A DNA stretch of 64,000 nucleotides from Bacteroides fluxus YIT 12057 (GCF_000195635.1 NZ_GL882689.1:248001-312000), one strand, 5' to 3'. Positions 51,328 to 61,133 are shown, counted from the stretch's first letter. Numbers and translations are program-made. Notes: a model not told the origin generated them from the letters alone.

Positions 51328-54129
51328 ATGAAGAAACAGATTTTTTTGATATTGGCTTTGTTTGCCGCCGGTACTCTTCCGGCGCAGGACATTGCCTGGC
51401 CTGAGGCCAAGACGGAAGCCAAGCCTGCCGCCCGCTGGTGGTGGATGGGGAGTGCTGTAGATAAAGGGAACCTTACCCGTAATCTGGAAGAGTATGCCGC
51501 GGCAGGTATGGGAACGATGGAAGTGACGCCTATTTATGGAGTGCAGGGCAATGATGCCAATGAAATTCAGTTCCTCTCTCCCGAATGGATGCGGATGCTG
51601 CAACATACAGAGAGTGAAGCATACCGGCTGGGTATGCAGATTGATATGAATACAGGTACAGGCTGGCCTTTTGGAGGACCGGAAGTGGCGGTAGAAGATG
51701 CTGCCTGTAAACTGTTCATTACGGAATATAGATTGAAGGGGGGAGAACGGCTGGCCTGTAAGGTGGAGGTGGCGGATGCCAGGCAGCGCCCTTATGCCGG
51801 GCTGGAACGGCTGATGGCTTTCGGACCTGCCCGGTGCCTGGATTTGACGGCAAAAGTAAAGGACGGTGTACTTGACTGGAAAGCTCCGAAAGGAGAGTGG
51901 CGCCTGATAGCTGCTTTCTGTGGGAAAACCTTGCAGAAAGTAAAACGTGCGGCTCCCGGCGGGGAGGGATATGTAATGGACCATTTTTCCGCCCGTGCCG
52001 TCCGGAATTACCTCGGACGCTTTGAACGGGCTTTTTCCGGTCATGCGGCAGGGACTACCCGGCTTGCCGCTACTGCCTATCCGCATCATTTCTTCAATGA
52101 TTCCTATGAAGTCTATAAAGCCGACTGGACTGCTGGGCTTTTTGACGAGTTCTTTGCCCGTCGCGGTTATAAGCTGGAAGAACATTTACCGGAATTCCTT
52201 GCTGAGGGCGAACGGACGGAGGCTGCCAGACGCATCATTTCCGATTATCGTGAAACGCTTGCTGAACTTCTCCAGGAGAATTTTACCCGCCAGTGGACCG
52301 AATGGGCGCATCGGCACGGTTCCAAAACCCGTAATCAGGCACATGGCTCTCCCGGAAATCTGATAGATCTCTATGCTACGGTGGATGTGCCCGAATGTGA
52401 AGGTTTCGGGTTGTCTGACTTCGGCATCCGCGGGTTGCGCAAGGACTCTCTGACACGTCCCAATGATTCGGACCTGTCTATGTTGAAGTATGCGTCCTCT
52501 GCTGCCCACATTGCCGGGAAGCCCTATACCTCCTCGGAGACCTTTACCTGGCTGACTGAACATTTCCGGACTTCTTTGTCGCAATGCAAGCCCGATATAG
52601 ACTTGATGTTTGTATCCGGGGTGAACCATACTTATTTTCATGGTACTACTTACTCGCCTGCCGAAGCCCCATGGCCGGGATGGAAGTTCTATGCCACTGT
52701 GGATATGAGCCCCACCAATAGTATCTGGCGGGATGCACCGGCGTTTTTCCAGTATATCACCCGTTGCCAGAGTTTCCTGCAGGCGGGCAAGCCGGACAAT
52801 GATTTCCTGGTTTATCTTCCCGTGTATGATCTTTGGCAGGAGCAGGACGGGCGGCTGCTGATGTTCGACATTCACAAGATGGCGAAGCGTGCTCCCCGTT
52901 TTATAGAGGCTGTACACCGTATCAACGATGCGGGATATGATATGGACTATATCTCTGATAACTTTATCCGTACGGCAAAGGTTGCCGGCGGAAAGATCGT
53001 AACCTCCGGCGGGACGGCCTATAAGGCTCTTGTCATCCCCGGAGCCAGACTGATGCCTGCGGATGTGTTGGAGAAACTGATGAATCTGGCAAAGGAAGGA
53101 GCTACTGTCGTTTTCCTTGACCAATATCCGGAAGATGTGCCCGGCTATGCCCGGCTGAAGGAGCGCCGTGCCGAATTTAACCGTATATTGGGTGATGTCC
53201 GGAAAATGGGCAGTACACCGGGCACGGCCGGACGTGTAATTTTCGGTACGGATTATGCCGGGACACTGGCGCAGACCATGGCTGTTCCCGAAGCGATGAA
53301 AACCGGGTTTGGCTTGAGTTGTATCCGTCGTGCCCATGCAGAGGGTGCCCATTATTTTATTTCGGCCTTGACTGCCGAAGATACTGAAGCCTGGATACCT
53401 TTGGCCGTATCCGCCCGTTCGGCAATGCTCTACAATCCGATGGACGGTACGTCGGGAAAAGCCCGTATCCGCCGGAAGGACGGCAAGACGGAGGTCTTTC
53501 TGCAACTTGCTTCGGGAGAGTCGGTACTCTTGAAAACTTTTGCGGAAGTTGATGTACAGGCTCCGGCGTGGAGATATTACACTCCTTGCGCCACACCGGA
53601 AAGCGATTTGGCCTGGAACAAGGTACCCGACCGGCGTTGGGGATTCCGTTGGGTCGAGAGTATTCCTGCTGTGGGGAATGTGCCCGACTCGATCTCTCTC
53701 GGCTCATGGACGGATTTATCTTTTGAAGGCGCGGAGACTGCGATGGGAACGGGTGGCTATACCACTACTTTTGTGGTTGAAAATCCCGCTGCCGCCGAAG
53801 ACTGGCTGCTTTCGCTCGGTGATGTGCGTGAAAGTGCGCGCGTGCGCATCAATGGGCGGGAGGTGGCTACGCTATGGGCTGTACCGTACCGCTGTTTCAT
53901 CGGGCCGTATTTGCGTCCGGGGAAGAACACTCTGGAAGTGGAGGTTACCAATCTCCCGGCAAACCGCATAGCCGATATGGACCGTCGCGGAGTGAAATGG
54001 CGCATTTTTAAGGATATAAATATGGCGGCACTTGGCTATAAGAAAGGTACGTATGCCGGATGGCAACCTGTTCCAAGCGGATTGTTGGGGCCTGTGCGTA
54101 TTGTACCTGTCAGAACGATAAAAGAATAG
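51328..54129 (+). CDS. GH106 alpha-L-rhamnosidase, first copy
   Basis: The 933-residue protein has a signal peptide (cleavage near LPAQ) and begins with PAARWWWMGSAVDKGNLTRN. The segment GMGTMEVTPIYG and MQIDMNTGTGWPFGGPE (near residue 110) are typical of the GH106 fold. A late jelly-roll domain (about 780-920) with RVRINGREVATLW is the galactose-binding-like module. It should cleave terminal L-rhamnose from rhamnogalacturonan pieces, in the periplasm. It is 85 bases behind the esterase-GH105 gene and five bases before the PL11 start. Confidence 0.85.
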   Translation: MKKQIFLILALFAAGTLPAQDIAWPEAKTEAKPAARWWWMGSAVDKGNLTRNLEEYAAAGMGTMEVTPIYGVQGNDANEIQFLSPEWMRMLQHTESEAYRLGMQIDMNTGTGWPFGGPEVAVEDAACKLFITEYRLKGGERLACKVEVADARQRPYAGLERLMAFGPARCLDLTAKVKDGVLDWKAPKGEWRLIAAFCGKTLQKVKRAAPGGEGYVMDHFSARAVRNYLGRFERAFSGHAAGTTRLAATAYPHHFFNDSYEVYKADWTAGLFDEFFARRGYKLEEHLPEFLAEGERTEAARRIISDYRETLAELLQENFTRQWTEWAHRHGSKTRNQAHGSPGNLIDLYATVDVPECEGFGLSDFGIRGLRKDSLTRPNDSDLSMLKYASSAAHIAGKPYTSSETFTWLTEHFRTSLSQCKPDIDLMFVSGVNHTYFHGTTYSPAEAPWPGWKFYATVDMSPTNSIWRDAPAFFQYITRCQSFLQAGKPDNDFLVYLPVYDLWQEQDGRLLMFDIHKMAKRAPRFIEAVHRINDAGYDMDYISDNFIRTAKVAGGKIVTSGGTAYKALVIPGARLMPADVLEKLMNLAKEGATVVFLDQYPEDVPGYARLKERRAEFNRILGDVRKMGSTPGTAGRVIFGTDYAGTLAQTMAVPEAMKTGFGLSCIRRAHAEGAHYFISALTAEDTEAWIPLAVSARSAMLYNPMDGTSGKARIRRKDGKTEVFLQLASGESVLLKTFAEVDVQAPAWRYYTPCATPESDLAWNKVPDRRWGFRWVESIPAVGNVPDSISLGSWTDLSFEGAETAMGTGGYTTTFVVENPAAAEDWLLSLGDVRESARVRINGREVATLWAVPYRCFIGPYLRPGKNTLEVEVTNLPANRIADMDRRGVKWRIFKDINMAALGYKKGTYAGWQPVPSGLLGPVRIVPVRTIKE

Positions 54130-54134
54130 ACATC

Positions 54135-56024
54135 ATGAAAAGACACTTTTTTACGTGGGCAGTGCTTGCTTGTGCCGTCTGCGCTTTGTACGCCCAGGAT
54201 CCGCGTGAACGGCATTATTTCTATGAAATACTGGATCCCAAGCATGAACCGAAACCATTGGTGGAAGGGTTTGCGCAACAGCGGATTACAGAACAACTGA
54301 ATCGGGGACTGGTGGCTGTTCCTGCCCGGGATGGCAAGTCCGTGTATCTGAGCTGGCGTTTGTTGGCGTCCGATGCACCGTCCACGGCTTTCCATATTTA
54401 TCGGAAGGCAGATGGAAAAGTACGGCGTTTGACGAAGAAAGCGATTGGCCGGACTTGTGATTTTGTGGATACTGCCCCTTGTGCCCAGGCCTCCTATTGG
54501 GTAGAAGCCATTGTGAAGGGAAAGAAACCTGCTGTTTCGGAAAAGCGGGAGGCAGCGCTCCGGGACTTGAAGGCTTATACTTCCATCCGCTTGAAAGACG
54601 GTGCCAAGGCCGGGAAAATAGCTCTTGCCGACTTGAATGGTGACGGTACTTACGACTATATCGTCCGTACTCCCGAAACGAATGTCGATCCGGGCATGCC
54701 GGGTGACACTACCGGGAAGACGTATAAGATTTCTGCTTATCTGAGTGACGGCACTTATCTGTGGACATACGATATGGGACCCGGCATCGAACCGGGTATC
54801 TGGTATTCCCCCTTCATAGTCTATGACTTCAACGGCGACGGCAAGGCGGAGGTAGCGATCAAGACTGCCGGTACCGATTTTGTGAAAAACGAAAAAGGAC
54901 GTGTCTGCGGAGGCAGTGAATATCTTTCGGTGCTCGATGGAATGACCGGGAAGGAGATAGACCGTGTGGATTGGCCCGAACGCAATGACCGTTACGGTAA
55001 TCTGATCCGCCAGAACCGCAATCAGATGGGAGTGGCTTATCTGGATGGAAAGACACCGTTTATATTGGCTGCGCGCGGTACTTATAAACTGATGGTTGTC
55101 GATGCCTGGATGTTGAAAGACGGTAAGCTGCAGCGTGCCTGGCGTTGGGACGGTGACGAGGAGAATCCGATTGTCCGCAGTATGGGGGCACACAGTATGG
55201 TTACTGGGGATGTGGACGGTGACGGCCGTGATGAAATCTTGCTGGGCTCGTGCATGCTTGACGACAACGGAACGCTTTTATGGTCTTCCGGTTTGGGGCA
55301 TAGTGACAAGGCGTATCTTTGCAAATTGCACCCCGGTATGGAAGGCATGCAAGTGTTTATGGTCAGCGAACCTAAGAAAGAAGACGGCCGCGGCGTCTCT
55401 GTTGTAGATGCCGCTACCGGAAAATTGGTTTGGGGCATCGGGCACGCTACTTATCATGTGGGCGATGGCATGGTGGCCGATTTTGATGCTGCCCATCCCG
55501 GTCTGGAATGTTTTGCCAGCGAAGACCGTAAAGGTGGCAGTACGGATAGATATCTGCTGACTGCCGACGGAAGGAAACTGGAAGTGCCCAGAGAGGAAGT
55601 GCCGGGATGTCGCAACTGGATATGGTGGGATGCGGATTTGCTGCGTGAGACTTTTAAAGGGGATGACAACCGTTGGGGAGCAGGTTCTTCTTCGGGCGGG
55701 CGTAAGCAAAGTATCTGGAAATGGAAAGGCGAAGTCCTGACGGAAGGAATCGAAGGAGATATCTTGCTGATGGCGGATATGGAAGGCGACTGGCGGGAGG
55801 AACTGGTTACGGCTTTACCCGGGGAATTGCGTATCTATCACACGAATATTCCGGCCTGTGACCGCCGTGTGACGCTGATGCAGGATGCTTTGTACCGTAG
55901 CTATGTGGCACATCGCAGTATGGGGTATCCGCAGGCTCCCGTACCTTCTTATTATTTGGGAAGCCTTCCCGCCGGTTCTTCTCCGAAAGAGAGAGGAGGA
56001 GTGGATAGCGCTGCTGCTGAATAA
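54135..56024 (+). CDS. PL11 rhamnogalacturonan lyase
   Basis: The 629-residue protein has a signal peptide (cleavage near LYAQ). NRGLVAVPA, VYLSWRLLASD and the DLNGDGTYDYI and DFNGDGKAEVAI calcium-binding loops fit family PL11 (YesW-like). It cuts the rhamnogalacturonan-I backbone by beta-elimination, giving unsaturated galacturonyl ends, which the GH105 domain of the first gene then removes. The ATG chosen gives the signal peptide; the longer frame overlaps the GH106 gene by 70 bases. Confidence 0.9.
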   Translation: MKRHFFTWAVLACAVCALYAQDPRERHYFYEILDPKHEPKPLVEGFAQQRITEQLNRGLVAVPARDGKSVYLSWRLLASDAPSTAFHIYRKADGKVRRLTKKAIGRTCDFVDTAPCAQASYWVEAIVKGKKPAVSEKREAALRDLKAYTSIRLKDGAKAGKIALADLNGDGTYDYIVRTPETNVDPGMPGDTTGKTYKISAYLSDGTYLWTYDMGPGIEPGIWYSPFIVYDFNGDGKAEVAIKTAGTDFVKNEKGRVCGGSEYLSVLDGMTGKEIDRVDWPERNDRYGNLIRQNRNQMGVAYLDGKTPFILAARGTYKLMVVDAWMLKDGKLQRAWRWDGDEENPIVRSMGAHSMVTGDVDGDGRDEILLGSCMLDDNGTLLWSSGLGHSDKAYLCKLHPGMEGMQVFMVSEPKKEDGRGVSVVDAATGKLVWGIGHATYHVGDGMVADFDAAHPGLECFASEDRKGGSTDRYLLTADGRKLEVPREEVPGCRNWIWWDADLLRETFKGDDNRWGAGSSSGGRKQSIWKWKGEVLTEGIEGDILLMADMEGDWREELVTALPGELRIYHTNIPACDRRVTLMQDALYRSYVAHRSMGYPQAPVPSYYLGSLPAGSSPKERGGVDSAAAE

Positions 56025-56284
56025 TGGTAGGAAAATCTTTTCTAACCGGTTGCTTGATGAATAGCTGATAACGTAAATATTAACATGCCTTTCTCTTCTG
56101 CAGGTGTGCCAAAATAAAGATTTAGAACACAAATAATACGAATTACACAACCCCTGCTTTTTAATGACTCCTGATAGTCAGCGATTATCAGATTCGCTTT
56201 TTTGGCGTAATTTGTGTAATTTGCGTTCTTTTATCAGTTTTGACACACCTCCGCGGAGGTGAGGCTTCAAAACATTATAAAGAA
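56025..56284. other. Intergenic region between PL11 and GH28 genes
   Basis: Most of these 260 bases are the second copy of the palindromic element (56102-56250) followed by a 16-base perfect palindrome CACCTCCGCGGAGGTG (56246-56261). No gene is seen. Confidence 0.6.
56102..56250. repeat. 150-bp palindromic dispersed element, copy 2
   Basis: This copy differs from that at 26462-26611 by only a few bases and keeps the terminal inverted repeat (AGGTGTGCCAAAAT with TTTTGACACACCT). Its right end is 34 bases before the GH28 start codon. TAATTTG occurs twice, 9 bases apart, near its right end, resembling -7 boxes. Confidence 0.8.
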
Positions 56285-57805
56285 ATGACGAAACAATTGT
56301 ATGTAATTGCAACTATTTGCTTGTGGATACTCTGTTCCTGCCAGTCTGCAGAGTATAAGTATGAAGCGGTTTATCGTGACCTGCCTTTCGATATGCCTCG
56401 CGTAGTGGCTCCCGAATTTCCTGACCGTACCGTCAACCTGAAAGACTTTGGTGCCGTAGGTAACGGTAAAGATTTGTGTACGGAAGCTTTTGCGAGTGCC
56501 ATCAATACCCTTTCCGGACAAGGTGGAGGGCATCTGATTGTTCCTGCCGGTGTCTGGTTCACCGGTCCTATCGTATTGAAAAGCAATATCGATTTGCATC
56601 TGGAAAAAGGGGCTGTTATCCTTTTTTCTCCCGATGTAGATCTCTATCCTCTGGTGGAGACCGTGTTCGAAGGGTTGGATACCCGCCGTTGCCAGTCTCC
56701 CATTTCCGGCAGAAACCTGGAGAACGTAGCCATTACGGGAGAAGGTGCCATTGATGGCAACGGTCATTTTTGGCGTCCTTTGAAGCGTGAGAAGGTGACG
56801 GAGAGCGTATGGAAACAAACTGTCAGCCGTGGCGGTGTGTATAAGCGTCCCACTTACTGGTTCCCTTATCCGGAAACCTTGAAGGGGGATACTATCAGTA
56901 ACATGAATGTACCCCGGCACTTGATTACGGAAGAAGAGTGGCAGAGTGTCCGCCATTTCCTGCGCCCTGTAATGGTGAGTCTGATAGAATGCAGGAACGT
57001 CTGGCTGCAAGGGGTTATTTTCCAGAATTCCCCGGCTTGGAATCTGCATCCGCTGATGTGTGAGAATGTATTGGTTGAGGAGGTGCAGGTGCGCAACCCG
57101 AGTTATGCGCAGAATGGTGACGGGCTGGATTTGGAGTCTTGCCGGAATGCGTTGATTGTCAATTCTACTTTTGATGTGGGAGACGACGGAATCTGTTTGA
57201 AAAGCGGTAAGGATGAAGACGGGCGGCGTCGTGCGCGTGTCTGTGAGAATGTAGTGGTAGATGGCTGTACCGTATTTAAAGGTCATGGCGGTTTTGTGGT
57301 AGGCAGCGAAATGAGTGGAGGCGTACGCAATGTTTCCGTCAGCAACTGCCAGTTTCTGGGTACGGATGTAGGCTTGCGTTTCAAGAGCAAGCGTGGACGC
57401 GGAGGCATTGTAGAGAATATCTGGGTAACCAACGTCTCTATGATGGATATTCCGACGGAGCCGATTACCTTCAATCTCTATTATGGAGGCAAGTCTGCTG
57501 TAGAAGTTCTGGAGAGCGGCGAGACAGTTCCTGCTAAAGTGGAACCGCTGCCGGTTGACGAAACCACTCCTTGTTTCCGCAATATTCATGTCAGGAACCT
57601 TGTATGTGCCGGTGCACGTCGTGCCTTGTTCTTCAACGGTATTCCCGAAATGCCGATTGACGGCATTGTATTGGAAGATATTGATATAACTTCACGTTTG
57701 GGTGCGGAGTTTATCTATAGCAAGAATATCAGTATGAAGAATGTCACTATCCGCAATACGGAAGGGGAGAAGATCGTGACACGCTATTGTGAGGGAATAG
57801 AATAG
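56285..57805 (+). CDS. GH28 polygalacturonase/rhamnogalacturonase, lipoprotein
   Basis: The 506-residue protein has a lipobox (WILCSC, Cys19), so it is membrane-anchored. The right-handed beta-helix core shows the GH28 set: NGDGLD (N277-D282), GDDG (D300, D301), GHG (H334) and RFK (R365, K367). The first of these is NGD rather than the more usual NTD. It should cut pectin or rhamnogalacturonan chains, with exo or endo action unknown. It follows the palindromic element and precedes a GH106 gene by 38 bases. Confidence 0.93.
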   Translation: MTKQLYVIATICLWILCSCQSAEYKYEAVYRDLPFDMPRVVAPEFPDRTVNLKDFGAVGNGKDLCTEAFASAINTLSGQGGGHLIVPAGVWFTGPIVLKSNIDLHLEKGAVILFSPDVDLYPLVETVFEGLDTRRCQSPISGRNLENVAITGEGAIDGNGHFWRPLKREKVTESVWKQTVSRGGVYKRPTYWFPYPETLKGDTISNMNVPRHLITEEEWQSVRHFLRPVMVSLIECRNVWLQGVIFQNSPAWNLHPLMCENVLVEEVQVRNPSYAQNGDGLDLESCRNALIVNSTFDVGDDGICLKSGKDEDGRRRARVCENVVVDGCTVFKGHGGFVVGSEMSGGVRNVSVSNCQFLGTDVGLRFKSKRGRGGIVENIWVTNVSMMDIPTEPITFNLYYGGKSAVEVLESGETVPAKVEPLPVDETTPCFRNIHVRNLVCAGARRALFFNGIPEMPIDGIVLEDIDITSRLGAEFIYSKNISMKNVTIRNTEGEKIVTRYCEGIE

Positions 57806-57843
57806 ATTTGCCGGTTACCATGAAACATCAAACAAAAGTAAAC

Positions 57844-60800
57844 ATGAAAAAACGATATCGTATGGTTGCGCTCTGCTTATGTTTGTCTCTTGTATTTATG
57901 GGATGTAAACAAACGGCAGATACGATGGAAGTGGATTTCAAGACCCCTCCGGAGCAGATCCAGACCTCTGTTTATTGGTATTGGATAGCCGGAAATGTTT
58001 CGGAAGAGGGAGTGGTGAAAGACTTGCATGCGATGAAGCAAGCCGGAATCAATCGCGCTTTCATTGGTTGTATAGGAAATAGGTCGATGAAGTCTCCTTA
58101 TCCCAAGGTTGCTTTTGGAAGTGAGGAGTGGTGGAAAGTGTTGCATACGGCTCTGAAGACAGCTACGGAGTTAGGCATTGAAATCGGCATTTTCAATTCC
58201 CCGGGGTGGAGCCAGTCGGGCGGTCCTTGGGTGAAGCCCGGACAGGCCATGAGATATCTTACGTCTGTCAGCCGCCAGGTGTCAGGAGGACGGAAAATCA
58301 ATATAACGTTGGAAAAGCCTGCCGATGACTTTCAAGATGTTAAAGTCATAGCTTTTCCGGCGACTGAAGAAACGGCCGTTCTGTCGTCGGGCAAGGTAGT
58401 CTTGCCTCAAGCATCCGGCAAAGCGGCTGTTATCGATTTCTCGGCCGCGGAAGATTTTACGCTGAGAAGCATTCGGGTATATCCGTCTGCCAAGGCTATT
58501 CAAGCCAATGCGCGTTTGTCGGTGAAAGAGGAAAACGGATACCGTGAGTTGGCGGAGTTTCAGATTTCCCGTTTTAATGCTGCCTTGAATGTTGGTTTTG
58601 AGCCTTATGCTCCGGTTGTGGTTTCCGTTCCCGCCACGGTGGGCAGAAACTTCAGATTGGAGTTGGAGCAGAATGCTGAAAGGTATGAACTGGAAAATGT
58701 AGAATTATTGTCACAACCTTTGGTGGAGCGCTATCCGGAAAAATTGTTGGCTAAAATGTATCAGAAGCCCCTTCCGTATTGGCATGAATATCAATGGCGG
58801 GATCAACCGGTGCTGGATGACGCTTCTCTGGCGGTTGATCCGGATCGGGTATTGGACATTTCTTCGTCTTTGCATGGCGATAATCTGGAGTGGGATGCAC
58901 CTGCCGGAAACTGGATTGTCATGCGTATGGGAATGCGCCCGACCGGAGTTAAGAACAGTCCGGCTGATCCGGAGGCCACCGGTTTGGAGACGGATAAAAT
59001 GAGCCGCAAACATGTGGAAGCGCATTTTGAAGCATTTATGGGAGAGATTTGCCGCCGTATTCCGGAAGCTGACCGCAAGAGTTGGAAAGTAGTTGTACAA
59101 GATAGTTATGAGACCGGAGGGCAAAACTTTACCGATGATTTTCTGGCGTCATTTCGTCAGCGTTATGGTTATGATCCATTGCCGTTCTTGCCCGTCTATA
59201 AAGGATATGTAGTGGAAAGCCAGGACCGTACGGACCGTTTCTTATGGGACATGCGCCGTCTGATAGCCGACCGTATAGCTTACGACTACGTAGGCGGGTT
59301 GCGTGATGTCAGTCATAAATATGGGTTGCATACATGGCTTGAGAACTACGGGCATTGGGGATTTCCCGGTGAATTCTTGCAGTATGGTGGCCAGTCTGAT
59401 GAAATTGGAGGGGAGTTCTGGAGTTTAGGTGAGTTGGGCGATATTGAGAACCGGGCTGCTTCTTCTTGCGGACACATTTATGGGAAGAACAAGATATCTG
59501 CCGAATCTTTTACAAGCGGCGGCCGTCCGTTTACATGTTATCCTGCGGCTATGAAACGGCGGGGAGACCGTTTCTTTACAGAAGGCATTAATAATACGTT
59601 GCTGCATGTGTATATTTCCCAACCGTCGGACGAACGGGTTCCGGGGATCAATGCTTCTTTCAGCAGTGAGTTTAACCGTTTGAATACATGGTATCCCCAA
59701 CTGGATTTGTTCACTTCTTACCTGAAACGCGTAAACTATATGTTGCAACAAGGGGTAAATGTGGCAGACGTAGCCTACTTCATAGGTGAGGATGCTCCTA
59801 AAATGACAGGAGTGACAGAACCGGCCTTGCCTGAGGGATATCAGTTTGATTATATCAACGCTGAGGTGATTGAACGTGACTTGTTTGTGAAAGACGGTCT
59901 GTTGACGTTGCCCCACGGCACACAATACCGTATATTGGTATTGCCGGAACTCAAGACTATGCGACCGGAATTATTGGCTAAAATCAAACAATTGTTGCAT
60001 GACGGAGCTGTAGTTTTGGGACCTGTCCCCGAACGGTCACCCAGCGGACAGAATTATGGAGAGGCGGACAGGCAAGTGAGGGCATTGGCTGCTGAACTTT
60101 GGAATGGGCTGGACGGTAAGCGGAAAAAGATGTCCCGTATAGGAAAAGGGCTTTTAATGGTGAATATGGATATGGCCGAAGCTTTGGCTGCCATTGGCTG
60201 CGTGCCGGATTGTAAATTCCCTGAAGATGTACAATGGTTGTATGGACACAGGAATGTGGGGCGAACGGAAATATATTTCATATCCAATCAGGAAAATAAG
60301 GAAGTGACGGCCAGTCCGGAATTCCGCGTGCAACGGATGCAGCCGGAACTATGGAGTGCCATTGATGGAAAAATCCGTTCTTTACCGGCTTACCGGCAGA
60401 CAGATACAGGAACGGTCGTGCCTCTGAAACTTCATCCGTACGAGAGTGTTTTCATTGTGTTCCGTAAATCTGGCGGGAAACCTGTAGGTGACTTGCTGGC
60501 ACAGAACTTTCCAAATCCAAAAGTCTGTTCCCGGATCGACAAGCCTTGGAAGCTGACTTTTTGCGATACCTTGCGGGGACCTAAAGGCGTACAGACCTAT
60601 ACGGTACTGGAGGATTTGAGTCAAAGTGGCCGGGAACCTATACGTTATTATTCAGGAACCATTGTATATGAAACGGATTTTACGTTCACGGCTAAACCGG
60701 AAGGTTGCGTCTATCTGAACTTAAATCGTGTAGGTGTAATGGCGAAGGTAAAGGTAAACGGGCGGTATGCCGGAGGAGTGTGGACATCGCCCTATCGGGT

Positions 60801-61017
60801 TGAAGTAACGGATTTGGTAAAAAACGGTGAAAATCATCTGGAAGTTGAGGTGGTTACTACTTGGCAAAATCGTTTGATTGGCGATAGCGGTTTACCGGAA
60901 TCCGAGCGGAGCACCTGGATACCGGTCAATAACTGGACTATTAAGGATTCTCTGCAACCATCGGGCTTGATGGGGCCGGTAGTGCTGGAAACGGAAAATT
61001 ACCTTTGGGATAATTGA
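57844..61017 (+). CDS. GH106 alpha-L-rhamnosidase, second copy (lipoprotein)
   Basis: The 1057-residue protein has a lipobox (LVFMGC, near residue 20). Starting with VYWYWIAGNVSEEGVVKDLHAMKQAG it follows the GH106 fold, and GIEIGIFNSPGWSQSGGPW (near residue 105) is the counterpart of the first copy's GTGWPFGGPE part. The late domain (about 940-1050) is a sugar-binding-like jelly roll. The two GH106 proteins are distant from each other, so they likely act on different linkages. Two other in-frame ATGs lie within 36 bases upstream. Confidence 0.83.
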   Translation: MKKRYRMVALCLCLSLVFMGCKQTADTMEVDFKTPPEQIQTSVYWYWIAGNVSEEGVVKDLHAMKQAGINRAFIGCIGNRSMKSPYPKVAFGSEEWWKVLHTALKTATELGIEIGIFNSPGWSQSGGPWVKPGQAMRYLTSVSRQVSGGRKINITLEKPADDFQDVKVIAFPATEETAVLSSGKVVLPQASGKAAVIDFSAAEDFTLRSIRVYPSAKAIQANARLSVKEENGYRELAEFQISRFNAALNVGFEPYAPVVVSVPATVGRNFRLELEQNAERYELENVELLSQPLVERYPEKLLAKMYQKPLPYWHEYQWRDQPVLDDASLAVDPDRVLDISSSLHGDNLEWDAPAGNWIVMRMGMRPTGVKNSPADPEATGLETDKMSRKHVEAHFEAFMGEICRRIPEADRKSWKVVVQDSYETGGQNFTDDFLASFRQRYGYDPLPFLPVYKGYVVESQDRTDRFLWDMRRLIADRIAYDYVGGLRDVSHKYGLHTWLENYGHWGFPGEFLQYGGQSDEIGGEFWSLGELGDIENRAASSCGHIYGKNKISAESFTSGGRPFTCYPAAMKRRGDRFFTEGINNTLLHVYISQPSDERVPGINASFSSEFNRLNTWYPQLDLFTSYLKRVNYMLQQGVNVADVAYFIGEDAPKMTGVTEPALPEGYQFDYINAEVIERDLFVKDGLLTLPHGTQYRILVLPELKTMRPELLAKIKQLLHDGAVVLGPVPERSPSGQNYGEADRQVRALAAELWNGLDGKRKKMSRIGKGLLMVNMDMAEALAAIGCVPDCKFPEDVQWLYGHRNVGRTEIYFISNQENKEVTASPEFRVQRMQPELWSAIDGKIRSLPAYRQTDTGTVVPLKLHPYESVFIVFRKSGGKPVGDLLAQNFPNPKVCSRIDKPWKLTFCDTLRGPKGVQTYTVLEDLSQSGREPIRYYSGTIVYETDFTFTAKPEGCVYLNLNRVGVMAKVKVNGRYAGGVWTSPYRVEVTDLVKNGENHLEVEVVTTWQNRLIGDSGLPESERSTWIPVNNWTIKDSLQPSGLMGPVVLETENYLWDN

Positions 61018-61037
61018 TTCCCCTTTTTCCGCGGATT

Positions 61038-61102
61038 GTCAAATCTGATACCCTTTCAGTCAAAATCAGTACAGAAGGTAGGGGAGCAATCCCCTATTTT
61101 TG
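61038..61102 (+). promoter_or_regulatory. rhaB promoter with paired direct repeats
   Basis: GTCAAATCTGATA (61038-61050) and GTCAAAATCAGTA (61059-61071) are direct repeats exactly 21 bases apart. The second ends 23 bases before the -7 box TATTTTTG (61095-61102). No TTTG -33 box is present. The spacing fits an AraC-family activator such as RhaR binding next to RNA polymerase. Confidence 0.55.
61079..61101 (+). terminator. Hairpin overlapping the rhaB -7 box
   Basis: TAGGGGA (61079-61085) and TCCCCTA (61090-61096) form a perfect 7-bp stem with a GCAA loop, then TTTTT. It lies 61 bases after the GH106 stop and can be a terminator for the pectin block. Confidence 0.6.
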
Positions 61103-61133
61103 TATCATCAAATTGCGACTAAAACTAATTACC

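Noticed and set aside
50088..51422. A 444-residue open frame antisense to the esterase-GH105 gene
   Set aside because: Shadow of a well-supported gene; the translated sequence has no domain features.
52186..53505. A 439-residue open frame antisense to the first GH106 gene
   Set aside because: Shadow frame opposite a clear glycoside hydrolase.
54036..55193. A 385-residue open frame antisense to the PL11 gene
   Set aside because: Shadow frame opposite a lyase gene with intact signature parts.
56267..57589. A 440-residue open frame antisense to the GH28 gene
   Set aside because: Shadow frame; the plus-strand gene has all GH28 motifs.
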